From positions 60,779 to 124,778 of the forward strand of contig JAUXXJ010000056.1 in assembly GCA_030681195.1 (NCBI GenBank): DNA of 64,000 nucleotides. The letters run 5' to 3'. This stretch comes from Rhodocyclaceae bacterium. GTDB lineage: Bacteria; Pseudomonadota; Gammaproteobacteria; Burkholderiales; Rhodocyclaceae. A program made the translations under genes and the position numbers. Below are positions 54,978 through 62,306 of this stretch, in pieces. A model generated the notes under the pieces. It was not told the DNA's origin. It saw only the letters and a list, made by a program, of their open reading frames with translations, and did not search any database. Numbering within the stretch: position 1 is the stretch's first letter; every line of letters starts with the position of its first letter.

Positions 54978-55880
54978 ATGCAGACCGCCCTGACCCTGCT
55001 GCCTGATTTCGCCCTGATCCTGCTCGGCTACGCCTTGCGCCGCTGGATGACGCTGGGCGACCATTTCTGGAGCGGGCTGGAGAAGCTGGTCTATTTCGTC
55101 CTGTTTCCGGCGCTGCTGTTCAACGCGATTACCCGCACGCCACTCTCGTTCGAGGCGGTGCCGCTGATCGGTACCGGCGCAGCCGCCATGGCCGGGGCGA
55201 TGTTGCTGGCCCTGCTGGCCAAGCCGTTGTTGCCACTGACGCCGATTTCTTTCGCTTCGCAGTTCCAGTGTGCCTTCCGTTTCAACTCTTACATCGGTCT
55301 CGCTGTGGCGGCCAAGCTGCATGGCGCGGCCGGTATTGCGGCAATGGGACTGCTGGCGGGCGGGATGGTGCCGTTCGCCAATCTTGCAGCGGTGTGGATG
55401 CTGGCGCGCCATGGCTCAACGTCGGTATGGCGCGAACTGGCGCGCAACCCACTGTTTTTGTCCACCTTCGCGGCACTGCTGTGGAACCTCGGTGGGCTGG
55501 GGATTGCCCCGCCGGTCGGTGCTTTCCTCGGACGACTGGGCGAAGCAGCCATCGCGCTGGGGCTGCTGGCCGTGGGGGCGGCGCTGAAGTTAAGGGGCGC
55601 CCTTGGGCCTAGTGGACGGGCGGCAGCGGGTTACTTCCTGATCGTCAAGTTGCTTGCCATGCCGTTGATCGCGCTCGCTGTCGCAAGGGAGATCGGGTTG
55701 GTGGGCATTCACTTTGATGTGGTGATGATGTTCGCCGCCCTGCCGACGGCCTCGTCGGCCTACATTCTTGCCCAGCGCATGAATGGCGATGGGGTGCGCG
55801 TTGCCTGGCTGATCTCGGCGAGCACCCTGATCGGGATGGTCAGCCTACCCCTTTGGCTGGCTTGGCTCGTTGCCGCTTGA
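54978..55880 (+). CDS. AEC-family transporter
   Basis: A 300-residue inner-membrane protein with about ten hydrophobic segments, auxin efflux carrier (AEC) type. Diagnostic stretches are LEKLVYFVLFPALLFNAI near the start, CAFRFNSYIGLAVA, and the C-terminal ALPTASSAYILAQRMNGDG. Substrates of bacterial members are mostly small organic acids such as malate or malonate; the sequence does not say which. It diverges from the U32 gene and overlaps phaM tail to tail by 36 bp. Confidence 0.9.
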   Translation: MQTALTLLPDFALILLGYALRRWMTLGDHFWSGLEKLVYFVLFPALLFNAITRTPLSFEAVPLIGTGAAAMAGAMLLALLAKPLLPLTPISFASQFQCAFRFNSYIGLAVAAKLHGAAGIAAMGLLAGGMVPFANLAAVWMLARHGSTSVWRELARNPLFLSTFAALLWNLGGLGIAPPVGAFLGRLGEAAIALGLLAVGAALKLRGALGPSGRAAAGYFLIVKLLAMPLIALAVAREIGLVGIHFDVVMMFAALPTASSAYILAQRMNGDGVRVAWLISASTLIGMVSLPLWLAWLVAA

Positions 55881-56270
55881 GGTGCCCGCGGCGGGGGCTT
55901 CGTCAGAAGTCGGCGCTGGCGGGACGGCCCCCCCCATCATATTCCAAGGCATTTGCCAGTTGGCTGGGTTGAGGAAGGGGTTGCTGGCCGCATCGCCTTC
56001 GCCGGCGGACTGCGTGGCCTGGCTCATCTGCTGCAGGGCCATCAGCGTGGTGCGCTGCATTTCCAGGCCCTGAATGGTCATCTGCAGCAGGCTCAGGTTG
56101 GACTTGAGCCAGCCCTCGACGGCCTTGAGGTCGGTGATGCGCTTGCCGAGTTCGTCGGTATCGACGGTGGGCGTGACCATGCCGGGCAGGGCAAAGCCCA
56201 TGTTGCCCCACATGTTCTTCATGAATTCCATCGGATCGGCATGATTGAAGGGGGGGGGAGCATTTGTCAT
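55845..56270 (-). CDS. phaM: PhaM-type PHA granule regulatory protein
   Basis: A 141-residue PHA-granule-associated protein. DPMEFMKNMWGNMGFALPGMVTPTVDTDELGKRITDLKAVEGWLKSNLSLLQMTIQGLEMQR is the PhaM/phasin-like helical core that activates PHA synthase and links granules to the nucleoid in Cupriavidus. The Lys/Ala-rich DNA-binding tail known from PhaM is absent. The C-terminus is instead short, Pro/Ala/Ser-rich and partly made of the dispersed repeat (AVPPAPTS). The last 36 bp overlap the AEC gene. Confidence 0.82.
   Translation of the reverse strand: MTNAPPPFNHADPMEFMKNMWGNMGFALPGMVTPTVDTDELGKRITDLKAVEGWLKSNLSLLQMTIQGLEMQRTTLMALQQMSQATQSAGEGDAASNPFLNPANWQMPWNMMGGAVPPAPTSDEAPAAGTSSGNEPSQPKG
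55905..55928 (+). repeat. Dispersed repeat, copy 14 (inside phaM, reversed)
   Basis: AGAA, core GTCGGCGCTGGC, triplet GGG, ACGGC. It is antiparallel to phaM, which reads it as AVPPAPTS in its C-terminal tail. Confidence 0.9.
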
Positions 56271-56337
56271 GGTATGGCTCGACAGGTTGAGGGTGAAGCC
56301 GCTATGATAGCCCCACTCTCAGGGGAGGAAATGGAAA

Positions 56338-56973
56338 GTGCGAATTCTGGTAATCGAAGACCATGCGCTGGTGCGCGAAGGCCTTATGCTGGCATTGCAG
56401 TCTTTGGAAACAGCCGACGATCCGGCCGAAGTGCTGGGTGCCAAGGATGCCGAAGATGCCAGCCAACAGCTTGAACGTGACGACAACTTTGATTTGATGG
56501 TGCTCGACCTGATGTTGCCGGGCACCAGCGGCATGGCGTTTCTCGGCGTGGTGCGCAAGCGCCATCCGCACATTCCCGTGGTGATCCTCTCGGCCATGGA
56601 CGATATTGATACCGTGACCAAGGCGATTCGCTCGGGTGCGGCCGGTTTTGTGTCGAAAGCCAGCCCGACGGCGACCCTACTCACCGCTTTGCGCGATGTG
56701 CTGTTGGGCGACGTCTGGGTACCGCCCGAATATCGCGAACTGACCGGCAAGCGCAAGCGGCCGCGTACCGTTGCCGAACGCTATGGCCTGACCAAGAGTC
56801 AGGCGCGTGTTCTGGAACTGCTGGCCGAGGGCAAGACCAACCGTGAAATTGGCGCGCTACTCGATGTCACCGAGGGCACGGTGAAAATTCACGTCTCCGC
56901 GATTTTCAAGGCGCTCGGTGTCACCAACCGTTCGCAGGCCCTGCTGATCGCACAGGGCAAAAAAGCCACCTGA
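56338..56973 (+). CDS. NarL/LuxR-family response regulator
   Basis: A 211-residue regulator. The receiver domain (1-120) has acidic residues in IEDH, phospho-acceptor Asp in MVLDLMLPG, VILSAMDD and lysine in FVSKA. A linker leads to a LuxR-type helix-turn-helix (TKSQARVLELLAEGKTNREIGALLDVTEGTVKIHVSAIFKALGV). The start is GTG at 56338, with AGGGGAGGAAATGG just upstream. No histidine kinase is encoded in the window. It faces the ParA-like gene with a 6-bp gap. Confidence 0.94.
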   Translation: MRILVIEDHALVREGLMLALQSLETADDPAEVLGAKDAEDASQQLERDDNFDLMVLDLMLPGTSGMAFLGVVRKRHPHIPVVILSAMDDIDTVTKAIRSGAAGFVSKASPTATLLTALRDVLLGDVWVPPEYRELTGKRKRPRTVAERYGLTKSQARVLELLAEGKTNREIGALLDVTEGTVKIHVSAIFKALGVTNRSQALLIAQGKKAT

Positions 56974-56979
56974 TTATTT

Positions 56980-57666
56980 TCAGGCGGCCATGGCCGCCGC
57001 TGGTGCCATGCTGGCATTGGCAGCGCGCCCGCCTAGCGCCGGTAGTGGTGCATCACGCTCAATCGGTAATTGCAGCAGGTCGATGACCTGATGGGCAACA
57101 GCGCGGCTGGCATTGGTCAACGGCGTCGGCAGGCTACCGGGAAAAGAGCGCTGCAGCAGCAGCTTGCTGGCTGAGAGGCTGAACACCGGATCGAGAATGC
57201 GATCACGGTAAGGCCCCAGCAGTTCCGCCACCGCTTTTTCCGCTGCTTCGCGCTGCCAGGCATTGGTGGGCCATTGGGTCGGGACGGCATAGGCGCGAGG
57301 GAACATTTCGAGATCGCGGATCACCGTGCGAATGTCTTCGTGCGAATCGCGGAAGGGGAGCAGCACGAGGTCGGCGATGCCATACAGTCGGCGGTCCATC
57401 TCGGTGCGGTTGCCGCCGCCATCAATCACCCCCAGCCAGGCCTTGAGCGAACGAATCTTGTCGACCACTTTGGTGAGCGCCTCGCGTGAGCGGGCATCGG
57501 CAATCAGGTAGCGCCGGTCAGCCGGATCGAGGGGCTCGCGATGGGTGTCGGTGAGCACACAGACCGAGCGCTGGCCAAGCAGGCCCATGCCCTGACACAG
57601 CATGTGGGAAAGCGTGGTCTTGCCCGTACCGCCCTTGTTGCCGATTACACAGATGATGTCTGCCAT
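56980..57666 (-). CDS. ParA/MinD-like ATPase
   Basis: A 228-residue deviant-Walker ATPase with an N-terminal signature-lysine P-loop (CVIGNKGGTGKTTLSHMLCQ). The second motif GVIDGGGNRTEMDRR replaces the usual DxP switch, and ADLVLLPFRDSHEDI follows. The Ala/Met-rich C-terminus (ASMAPAAAMAA) may form a short amphipathic or flexible tail. There is no parB or parS nearby, so it is not a chromosome par locus. Its position near phaM invites the idea of positioning PHA granules or another cargo, which is speculation. Confidence 0.85.
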   Translation of the reverse strand: MADIICVIGNKGGTGKTTLSHMLCQGMGLLGQRSVCVLTDTHREPLDPADRRYLIADARSREALTKVVDKIRSLKAWLGVIDGGGNRTEMDRRLYGIADLVLLPFRDSHEDIRTVIRDLEMFPRAYAVPTQWPTNAWQREAAEKAVAELLGPYRDRILDPVFSLSASKLLLQRSFPGSLPTPLTNASRAVAHQVIDLLQLPIERDAPLPALGGRAANASMAPAAAMAA

Positions 57667-57705
57667 TTCGCCTCCGGCACACCCAGATAGTGTGCGCAGG
57701 GGGGA

Positions 57706-58584
57706 TTATTCTTGATCCGGGCCAGGGGGAATGCCCGGAAATGCAGCGGAATCGTTGGTTTTATTGGGGCGGTAACAATGCAGACGCGTCCCGCGACGAT
57801 CACCGACACGTACCTCCTGCAAGACAGATATGCCCGGCACGTCGAAGCTGTTGCTGACCAACAGCGCGCTGGGGGCCATTTCGGCGCAGGCTTTTTCCCA
57901 CAGGCGTGGCATCGGCGCGGGGGAAAGAAAGGCATAAACGAAGTCGTAGCCTGCCAGTGATTCGGGCCAAAAATCACCCCGACGAATTGTGACGTTGGGC
58001 AGGCCCAGCGTGCGCAGGCGGGCGATCAGCCAGGGCAGGGGGGCGTGTTCGATGCCGACGCAATGACAGTCGGGGCGTGCTCGCGCTAGACGACTGAGGA
58101 GGCTGCCGGTGCCACAGCCAAGGTCGATGATGCGACCGGGCGCCTTGGGCAGCAGATCAATCACCGCTCGGCTGGTGGCACGGTTGCTCAGATAGAGTGG
58201 CACACGGCTTTGATCGGTGCGCCAGAAGATGGCCAGCAGCAACAGGAAGCCGGCGAGATACCAGCCCGGTGCCAGTTGCAGATCCTGGACGATGACTGCC
58301 AGTGGTGCAAAGCCCATGTGAATCAGCAGCCACCAGCCCGGTGCATTCTGGCGTAGTGAAATCATGGCGGCAATGCCGCCTTGCAGCATCGCCAAGATGA
58401 TCAGGATGCCCGCGATCTCAACATGGATGATGCGTGCCAGCGCCATGGCAATCAGCAACACGACCAGCAAGCCGCCCACTTGGGCTAGCAGGGCATGGCG
58501 CAGCGAATGTACTTTCACAATGGTGGGGCGGGTGGGGCGTGGCGCATCTTTGCCGTCCGGCCAGCGCCGACTTTTTGAGGCCAT
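57706..58584 (-). CDS. Membrane-anchored class I SAM-dependent methyltransferase
   Basis: A 292-residue protein. The N-terminal part has about four hydrophobic segments (residues 30-120: QVGGLLVVLLIAMALARII, AGILIILAMLQGGIAAMI, GFAPLAVIVQDL, WYLAGFLLLLAIFW). A methyltransferase domain follows (RIIDLGCGTGSLLSRLARARP motif I; GDFW; YDFVYAFLSP). The target is unknown. The first residues ([13 protein letters not shown]) are encoded by a copy of the dispersed repeat, so the annotated N-terminus may be a recent extension. An in-frame start further in is possible. Confidence 0.85.
   Translation of the reverse strand: MASKSRRWPDGKDAPRPTRPTIVKVHSLRHALLAQVGGLLVVLLIAMALARIIHVEIAGILIILAMLQGGIAAMISLRQNAPGWWLLIHMGFAPLAVIVQDLQLAPGWYLAGFLLLLAIFWRTDQSRVPLYLSNRATSRAVIDLLPKAPGRIIDLGCGTGSLLSRLARARPDCHCVGIEHAPLPWLIARLRTLGLPNVTIRRGDFWPESLAGYDFVYAFLSPAPMPRLWEKACAEMAPSALLVSNSFDVPGISVLQEVRVGDRRGTRLHCYRPNKTNDSAAFPGIPPGPDQE
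58552..58575 (-). repeat. Dispersed repeat, copy 15 (5' end of methyltransferase gene)
   Basis: Minus-strand reading: AAAA, core GTCGGCGCTGGC, triplet CGG, ACGGC. It encodes KSRRWPDG as residues 4-11, almost at the start codon. Confidence 0.9.
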
Positions 58585-58587
58585 GGG

Positions 58588-59004
58588 TTAGCAGGTCTGA
58601 TGAAAGCGGAAGCTGAGGGTGTTGCGTCCGGCGAGCAGCGCGTAACTTGCTTCGCCCGGCAGGGTTTTCATCAGCACCCGACCGACGCCGCCCGGGCGCT
58701 GGTCGGTCGGCAGCGCCGCTTCGTGCAGTGGGTCAAAGGGCGGGGCAGCATCCTGATACACGAGGTCAAGACCATCAGGTAGGATGCGATGACTCAGCCA
58801 TACCGGTAGATGCGAGTTTCCGCCGTAGCCGTGATGCACACTGTTGCTGAATGCTTCTTCAAGTACCAGTTCGGCGCGTTGCATGGCCTGCGTGCCAAGG
58901 CCGGCCATCAGGCAGGCAGCGCGACAGTCAGCCAGCAGATTGGTCAGTTCGGCCATGTCGGCGTTGAAACGGCGGGGCTGGCTGAGGGGTACCGAGTCGG
59001 ACAT
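58588..59004 (-). CDS. RsbW/SpoIIAB-like anti-sigma serine kinase (HATPase)
   Basis: A 138-residue ATPase of the GHKL fold. The N-box is ELVLEEAFSNSVHHGYGG; the G1-like DAAPPFDPLHEAAL and GGVGRVLMKTL (G2) follow, matching RsbW/SpoIIAB kinases that hold anti-sigma or partner-switching roles. A SpoIIE/RsbU-type phosphatase lies 1 kb away (60078-62306). The STAS antagonist that would complete the switch is not in the window. It diverges from the FecR-domain gene. Confidence 0.88.
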   Translation of the reverse strand: MSDSVPLSQPRRFNADMAELTNLLADCRAACLMAGLGTQAMQRAELVLEEAFSNSVHHGYGGNSHLPVWLSHRILPDGLDLVYQDAAPPFDPLHEAALPTDQRPGGVGRVLMKTLPGEASYALLAGRNTLSFRFHQTC

Positions 59005-59033
59005 GATCGAATTACAACATGGGAGAACTCAGA

Positions 59034-59492
59034 ATGTGGCGATTGAAAAGTATGATTTACCCCCTCATCCTTTCCGCCAGTCTGCTGGCGTCGCCCATCT
59101 GGGCGGCCGGTGACGCGGGTATGGTGAAAACGCTCAAGGGTAATGTGATGATCGAGCGGGGCGGACAACGGCAGAACGCAAGCGTGGGCACGCCCGTGCA
59201 GGCTGCTGACCGTATCGTGACCGGCGCCGACAGTTCGGTGGGGATTACGCTGCAAGACAACACGCGATTGACGGCAGGCCCGAATTCAACGCTTGATCTC
59301 AACAAGTTTGCCTTCGATACGACCACGCATGCCGGGACAGTGGATGCCTCCGTGAAGCGCGGCAGTCTGGCCGTGATTTCCGGCAAGATTGCCAAGGCAA
59401 CGCCGCAGAACGTACGTTTTGCCACCAACACCGTGACGCTGGGGGTGCGTGGCACCTCGTTCATTATCGAAGCCGGTGGGGAGGAGAAATAA
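59034..59492 (+). CDS. FecR-domain secreted protein
   Basis: A 152-residue exported protein with a signal peptide (SMIYPLILSASLLASPIWA). The FecR domain reads GMVKTLKGNVMIERGGQRQNASVGTPVQAADRIVTGADSSVGITLQDNTRLTAGPNSTL, then VRFATNTVTLGVRGTSF. The ATG at 59034 has GGGAG 8-12 bp upstream; an ATG at 59019 is possible. It shares one base with the downstream OmpA gene. FecR-domain genes often neighbour CHASE2 sensors, as here. Confidence 0.88.
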   Translation: MWRLKSMIYPLILSASLLASPIWAAGDAGMVKTLKGNVMIERGGQRQNASVGTPVQAADRIVTGADSSVGITLQDNTRLTAGPNSTLDLNKFAFDTTTHAGTVDASVKRGSLAVISGKIAKATPQNVRFATNTVTLGVRGTSFIIEAGGEEK

Positions 59493-60091
59493 TGGACGCC
59501 CTGATTGTTCCTGCCATTGCTTTGGCCGCCTATCTTTTCAGCCAGCCGGTGGCATCACCTGATCGCATCGTGCTGCTGCCGGATGCCGATGGCACGATTG
59601 GTGCGTTGGTGGTGACAGGCGCAACCGGCGAGCAGAAACTCGATCGCGCCTATGCGGCGCTGGCCGTGGATGGACAAGGCAAAATGCAGGCGGTCAGCGA
59701 GGATGCCGCGAGCGTGCAGCAGCGCTACGGTGGCCTGCTCGGGGCGCAGCCGCCACACCCGACTTCGTTTACCGTCTACTTCGCTTCCGGTTCCTCGACG
59801 AGCTTGACGCCCGAGTCGCAGCCCGTTCTGGAGCAGCTAAAGTCGGCGCTGGCACAACGGCCTGCCCCGGAAATCAGTGTGATCGGGCATACCGATCGCG
59901 TTGGCAAGCTGGAGGCGAACGATGCGTTGTCGATGCAGCGTGCAGCGACGGTCAAGGAGATGCTGACGGCTGCCGGTATTCGTGCCGTAGCGCTGGAGGT
60001 TGTCGGTCGCGGTGAGCGTGAGCCGCTAGTGCCAACCGCTGATGAGGTGGCCGAGCCGCGCAACCGGCGTGTTGAGATCAGTGTGCGCTGA
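59492..60091 (+). CDS. OmpA-family peptidoglycan-binding protein
   Basis: A 199-residue protein with an N-terminal hydrophobic segment (IVPAIALAAYLFS) and a C-terminal OmpA domain (FTVYFASGSSTSLTPESQPVLEQL; ISVIGHTDRVGKLEANDALSMQRAATVKEML; VGRGEREPLVPTADEVAEPRNRRVEI). It probably anchors to peptidoglycan in the periplasm. It is coupled to the FecR gene (1-bp overlap) and overlaps the CHASE2-phosphatase gene tail to tail by 14 bp. A repeat copy is read as LKSALAQRP. Confidence 0.92.
   Translation: MDALIVPAIALAAYLFSQPVASPDRIVLLPDADGTIGALVVTGATGEQKLDRAYAALAVDGQGKMQAVSEDAASVQQRYGGLLGAQPPHPTSFTVYFASGSSTSLTPESQPVLEQLKSALAQRPAPEISVIGHTDRVGKLEANDALSMQRAATVKEMLTAAGIRAVALEVVGRGEREPLVPTADEVAEPRNRRVEISVR
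59838..59861 (+). repeat. Dispersed repeat, copy 16 (inside OmpA-family gene)
   Basis: TAAA, core GTCGGCGCTGGC, triplet ACA, ACGGC. It is read as KSALAQR, the same frame as copy 1. Confidence 0.8.
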
Positions 60092-62306
60092 TTTCTGTCG
60101 GGCCGCGCCAGCGCAGCAGCAATAGCGTCATGTCGTCGGAAGCTTCGGCGGGCCCGACATGGCGTGCGACATCCGCACGCAGTGTGGCGGTCTGGTCGTG
60201 GATCGGCTGATCAGTGTCGAGCGATTGCAATAGGTCGGCGAGGCGCTGGCTACCGTAGATTTCTCCAGCAGCATTCATCGCCTCGGTAATGCCATCCGTG
60301 ACCAGGCACAGTACGTCTCCCGGCTGAAGCTGCGCGCTTTGTGCGGTGTAGGCATGACCCGGCAGCATGCACAAGGGTGGGCCACCACTCTCATCGTCGG
60401 GTGTGAATCGCACGCGCTGGCCATCACGATGGAGACACCACGGTGCATCATGGCCGGCATTGACTAGGTCCAACTGCCCTGTCTCGACATTGAGGACTCC
60501 AAGGATCAGCGTGACAAACAGCAGCTCCGGATTGTCTTGCGAGAGATCGTCATTGGCCGCAGCAACGACTGCGCCGGGGCCAACATTTAGTCGTAGCGCC
60601 AGGCTTTTTGCCAGCGCACGTGTAACGGCCATGAACAGGCTGGCCGGCACACCTTTGCCGGAGACATCGCCGACGACGAAACAAAGGCGCTGTGCATCGA
60701 TCATGAAAAAGTCATAGAGATCGCCGCCGACTTCCCGTGCCGGTTCGAGCATGGTGTCCAATTCGAAACGGTGTTCGCGCGCAAACAGTTGCTGGGCATT
60801 GGGCAGTGATCCGAGCTGGATGCGTCGTGCTGCTGCCAGTTCGCCGGAGATGCGGGCGGCTTCTTCGCGCATCTGTTGCTGCTCTTGGGCGAGTTGCAGG
60901 TTCTCGGCCTCGATTTCGAGCATGGCGCTTGAAATCAGGCTGCCGAGCACGGCCGAAAAGCCGATCAGCAGTGAGGCTGCATCGAAGAGCAGGCCAGCCG
61001 TGTGGAAGAGTAGGAAGCCCAGTGCTAGAAAGATGGCGTTGAGGCCCATCACCAGCCAGCTCGACGCCTTTGGCGAACGGGTGAGCGCATGCGCAATACG
61101 TCCCGTGCGGCGGGGAATGAGCCAAATCATGATGCCACCGAGTCCCAGCAGGAGACTCATTTCCATCGGCTTGAGCCAGAACGGACGCAGCAGGAATTGC
61201 CCTTCGAGAAGAGACTCCACGGCCTGCGCCTGGATTTCGATGCCTGGCACAAGTTCGCGCAGGGGGGTTGCGCGCATGTCGGAGAGCCCCGATCCGGTGA
61301 GACCAACCATAACAACCTTGCGGGTCAGCATGTCCTCGGGCACCTTGCCGGCCAGCACATCGGCGGCGGAAATTTCACGCACCTCGGCCGTCGCACGCCG
61401 CGCAAAATGCAGCCAGATTTCGCCATTCGCCTGGGTGGGCACCTGCAATTCAGCCACCCCGACAGTCGCGACACCATACCGGCTCGCGCTGACGTCGATG
61501 GCATCCGCGCCGCTGGCAACGCGAAGCAGTTCCATTGGCAGCGAGGGCACCAGTTGATCGCCTATCGCCGTGACCAGCGGTATGCGACGTACGATTGCAT
61601 CGTCGTAGCCTACCGACAGCACGGCCTGTCCTTGTGCAGCATTCTGCAGCTCAGGCAGGCTGGCTAGAACGCTGGCATAACGGCGCACGTGTTGTAGCGG
61701 ATCACCGCTGGTAACGCGCATCGGTGCACTGGTCAGTGTTTGGCTAGTCGTGTAGGTTTCAAAATCGAATCCGGCGGCGCCCAGCACGGTGGGTGCAGCA
61801 CGCAAGGCTTGCGCGAGCGCTGCTTCATGGCTGGGCAACGCGGACAAGGCGCGTGCCAATGCTTGCTGATCTCCTGGAAGATTGCGCGCGACCCGCGCAG
61901 GCGAAGTCTGGTCGACTTCGGGCATGTACATGTCGAGGCCGATTACTGCGGGTTGGTGTGCATTGATGGCGTTGATCAGCTGTGCAAGTCGATTGCGTGG
62001 CCATGGCCACTGGCCGATTTCTTTCAGGCTTTGCTCGTCAATTTCGACGATGGCGACCGGCTGGATCGTACGGACGCGTGGAAAGGCTTGCTGATAGGCA
62101 TCGAAAAGCCAGCGACGGCCGGTGATGAAAGGACTGCTGATAACTTCCCGTGCGCTGGTCCACGTCGAGGGCGCTACGGAGGGGGGGGGCGTTTGCAATT
62201 CGCTGAGCCAGTTGGTGGCGGCGAGCAGTAGCAGAACGGCCAATGCAGCCGGCCGGCCGCGGTGAGCCAGCAACAGAGATTGGAATTTTTCGAGCAGTGC
62301 TTTCAT
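60078..62306 (-). CDS. CHASE2 sensor - SpoIIE/RsbU-type PP2C phosphatase
   Basis: A 742-residue membrane protein. An N-terminal helix is followed by a periplasmic CHASE2 domain (about 70-370: VAIVEIDEQSLKEIGQWPWPRNRLAQLI, VVMVGLTGSGLSDMRATPL). Three helices lie at about 380-465, then a coiled coil (IEAENLQLAQEQQQMREEAA). The C-terminal PP2C-type phosphatase has EVGGDLYDFF, VGDVSGKGVPASLFMA, NAGHDAPW and ASDDMTLLLL, all metal-binding acidic motifs intact. It would dephosphorylate an anti-anti-sigma factor in response to an envelope signal. It overlaps the metallohydrolase gene start by 4 bp. Confidence 0.93.
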   Translation of the reverse strand: MKALLEKFQSLLLAHRGRPAALAVLLLLAATNWLSELQTPPPSVAPSTWTSAREVISSPFITGRRWLFDAYQQAFPRVRTIQPVAIVEIDEQSLKEIGQWPWPRNRLAQLINAINAHQPAVIGLDMYMPEVDQTSPARVARNLPGDQQALARALSALPSHEAALAQALRAAPTVLGAAGFDFETYTTSQTLTSAPMRVTSGDPLQHVRRYASVLASLPELQNAAQGQAVLSVGYDDAIVRRIPLVTAIGDQLVPSLPMELLRVASGADAIDVSASRYGVATVGVAELQVPTQANGEIWLHFARRATAEVREISAADVLAGKVPEDMLTRKVVMVGLTGSGLSDMRATPLRELVPGIEIQAQAVESLLEGQFLLRPFWLKPMEMSLLLGLGGIMIWLIPRRTGRIAHALTRSPKASSWLVMGLNAIFLALGFLLFHTAGLLFDAASLLIGFSAVLGSLISSAMLEIEAENLQLAQEQQQMREEAARISGELAAARRIQLGSLPNAQQLFAREHRFELDTMLEPAREVGGDLYDFFMIDAQRLCFVVGDVSGKGVPASLFMAVTRALAKSLALRLNVGPGAVVAAANDDLSQDNPELLFVTLILGVLNVETGQLDLVNAGHDAPWCLHRDGQRVRFTPDDESGGPPLCMLPGHAYTAQSAQLQPGDVLCLVTDGITEAMNAAGEIYGSQRLADLLQSLDTDQPIHDQTATLRADVARHVGPAEASDDMTLLLLRWRGPTEISAH

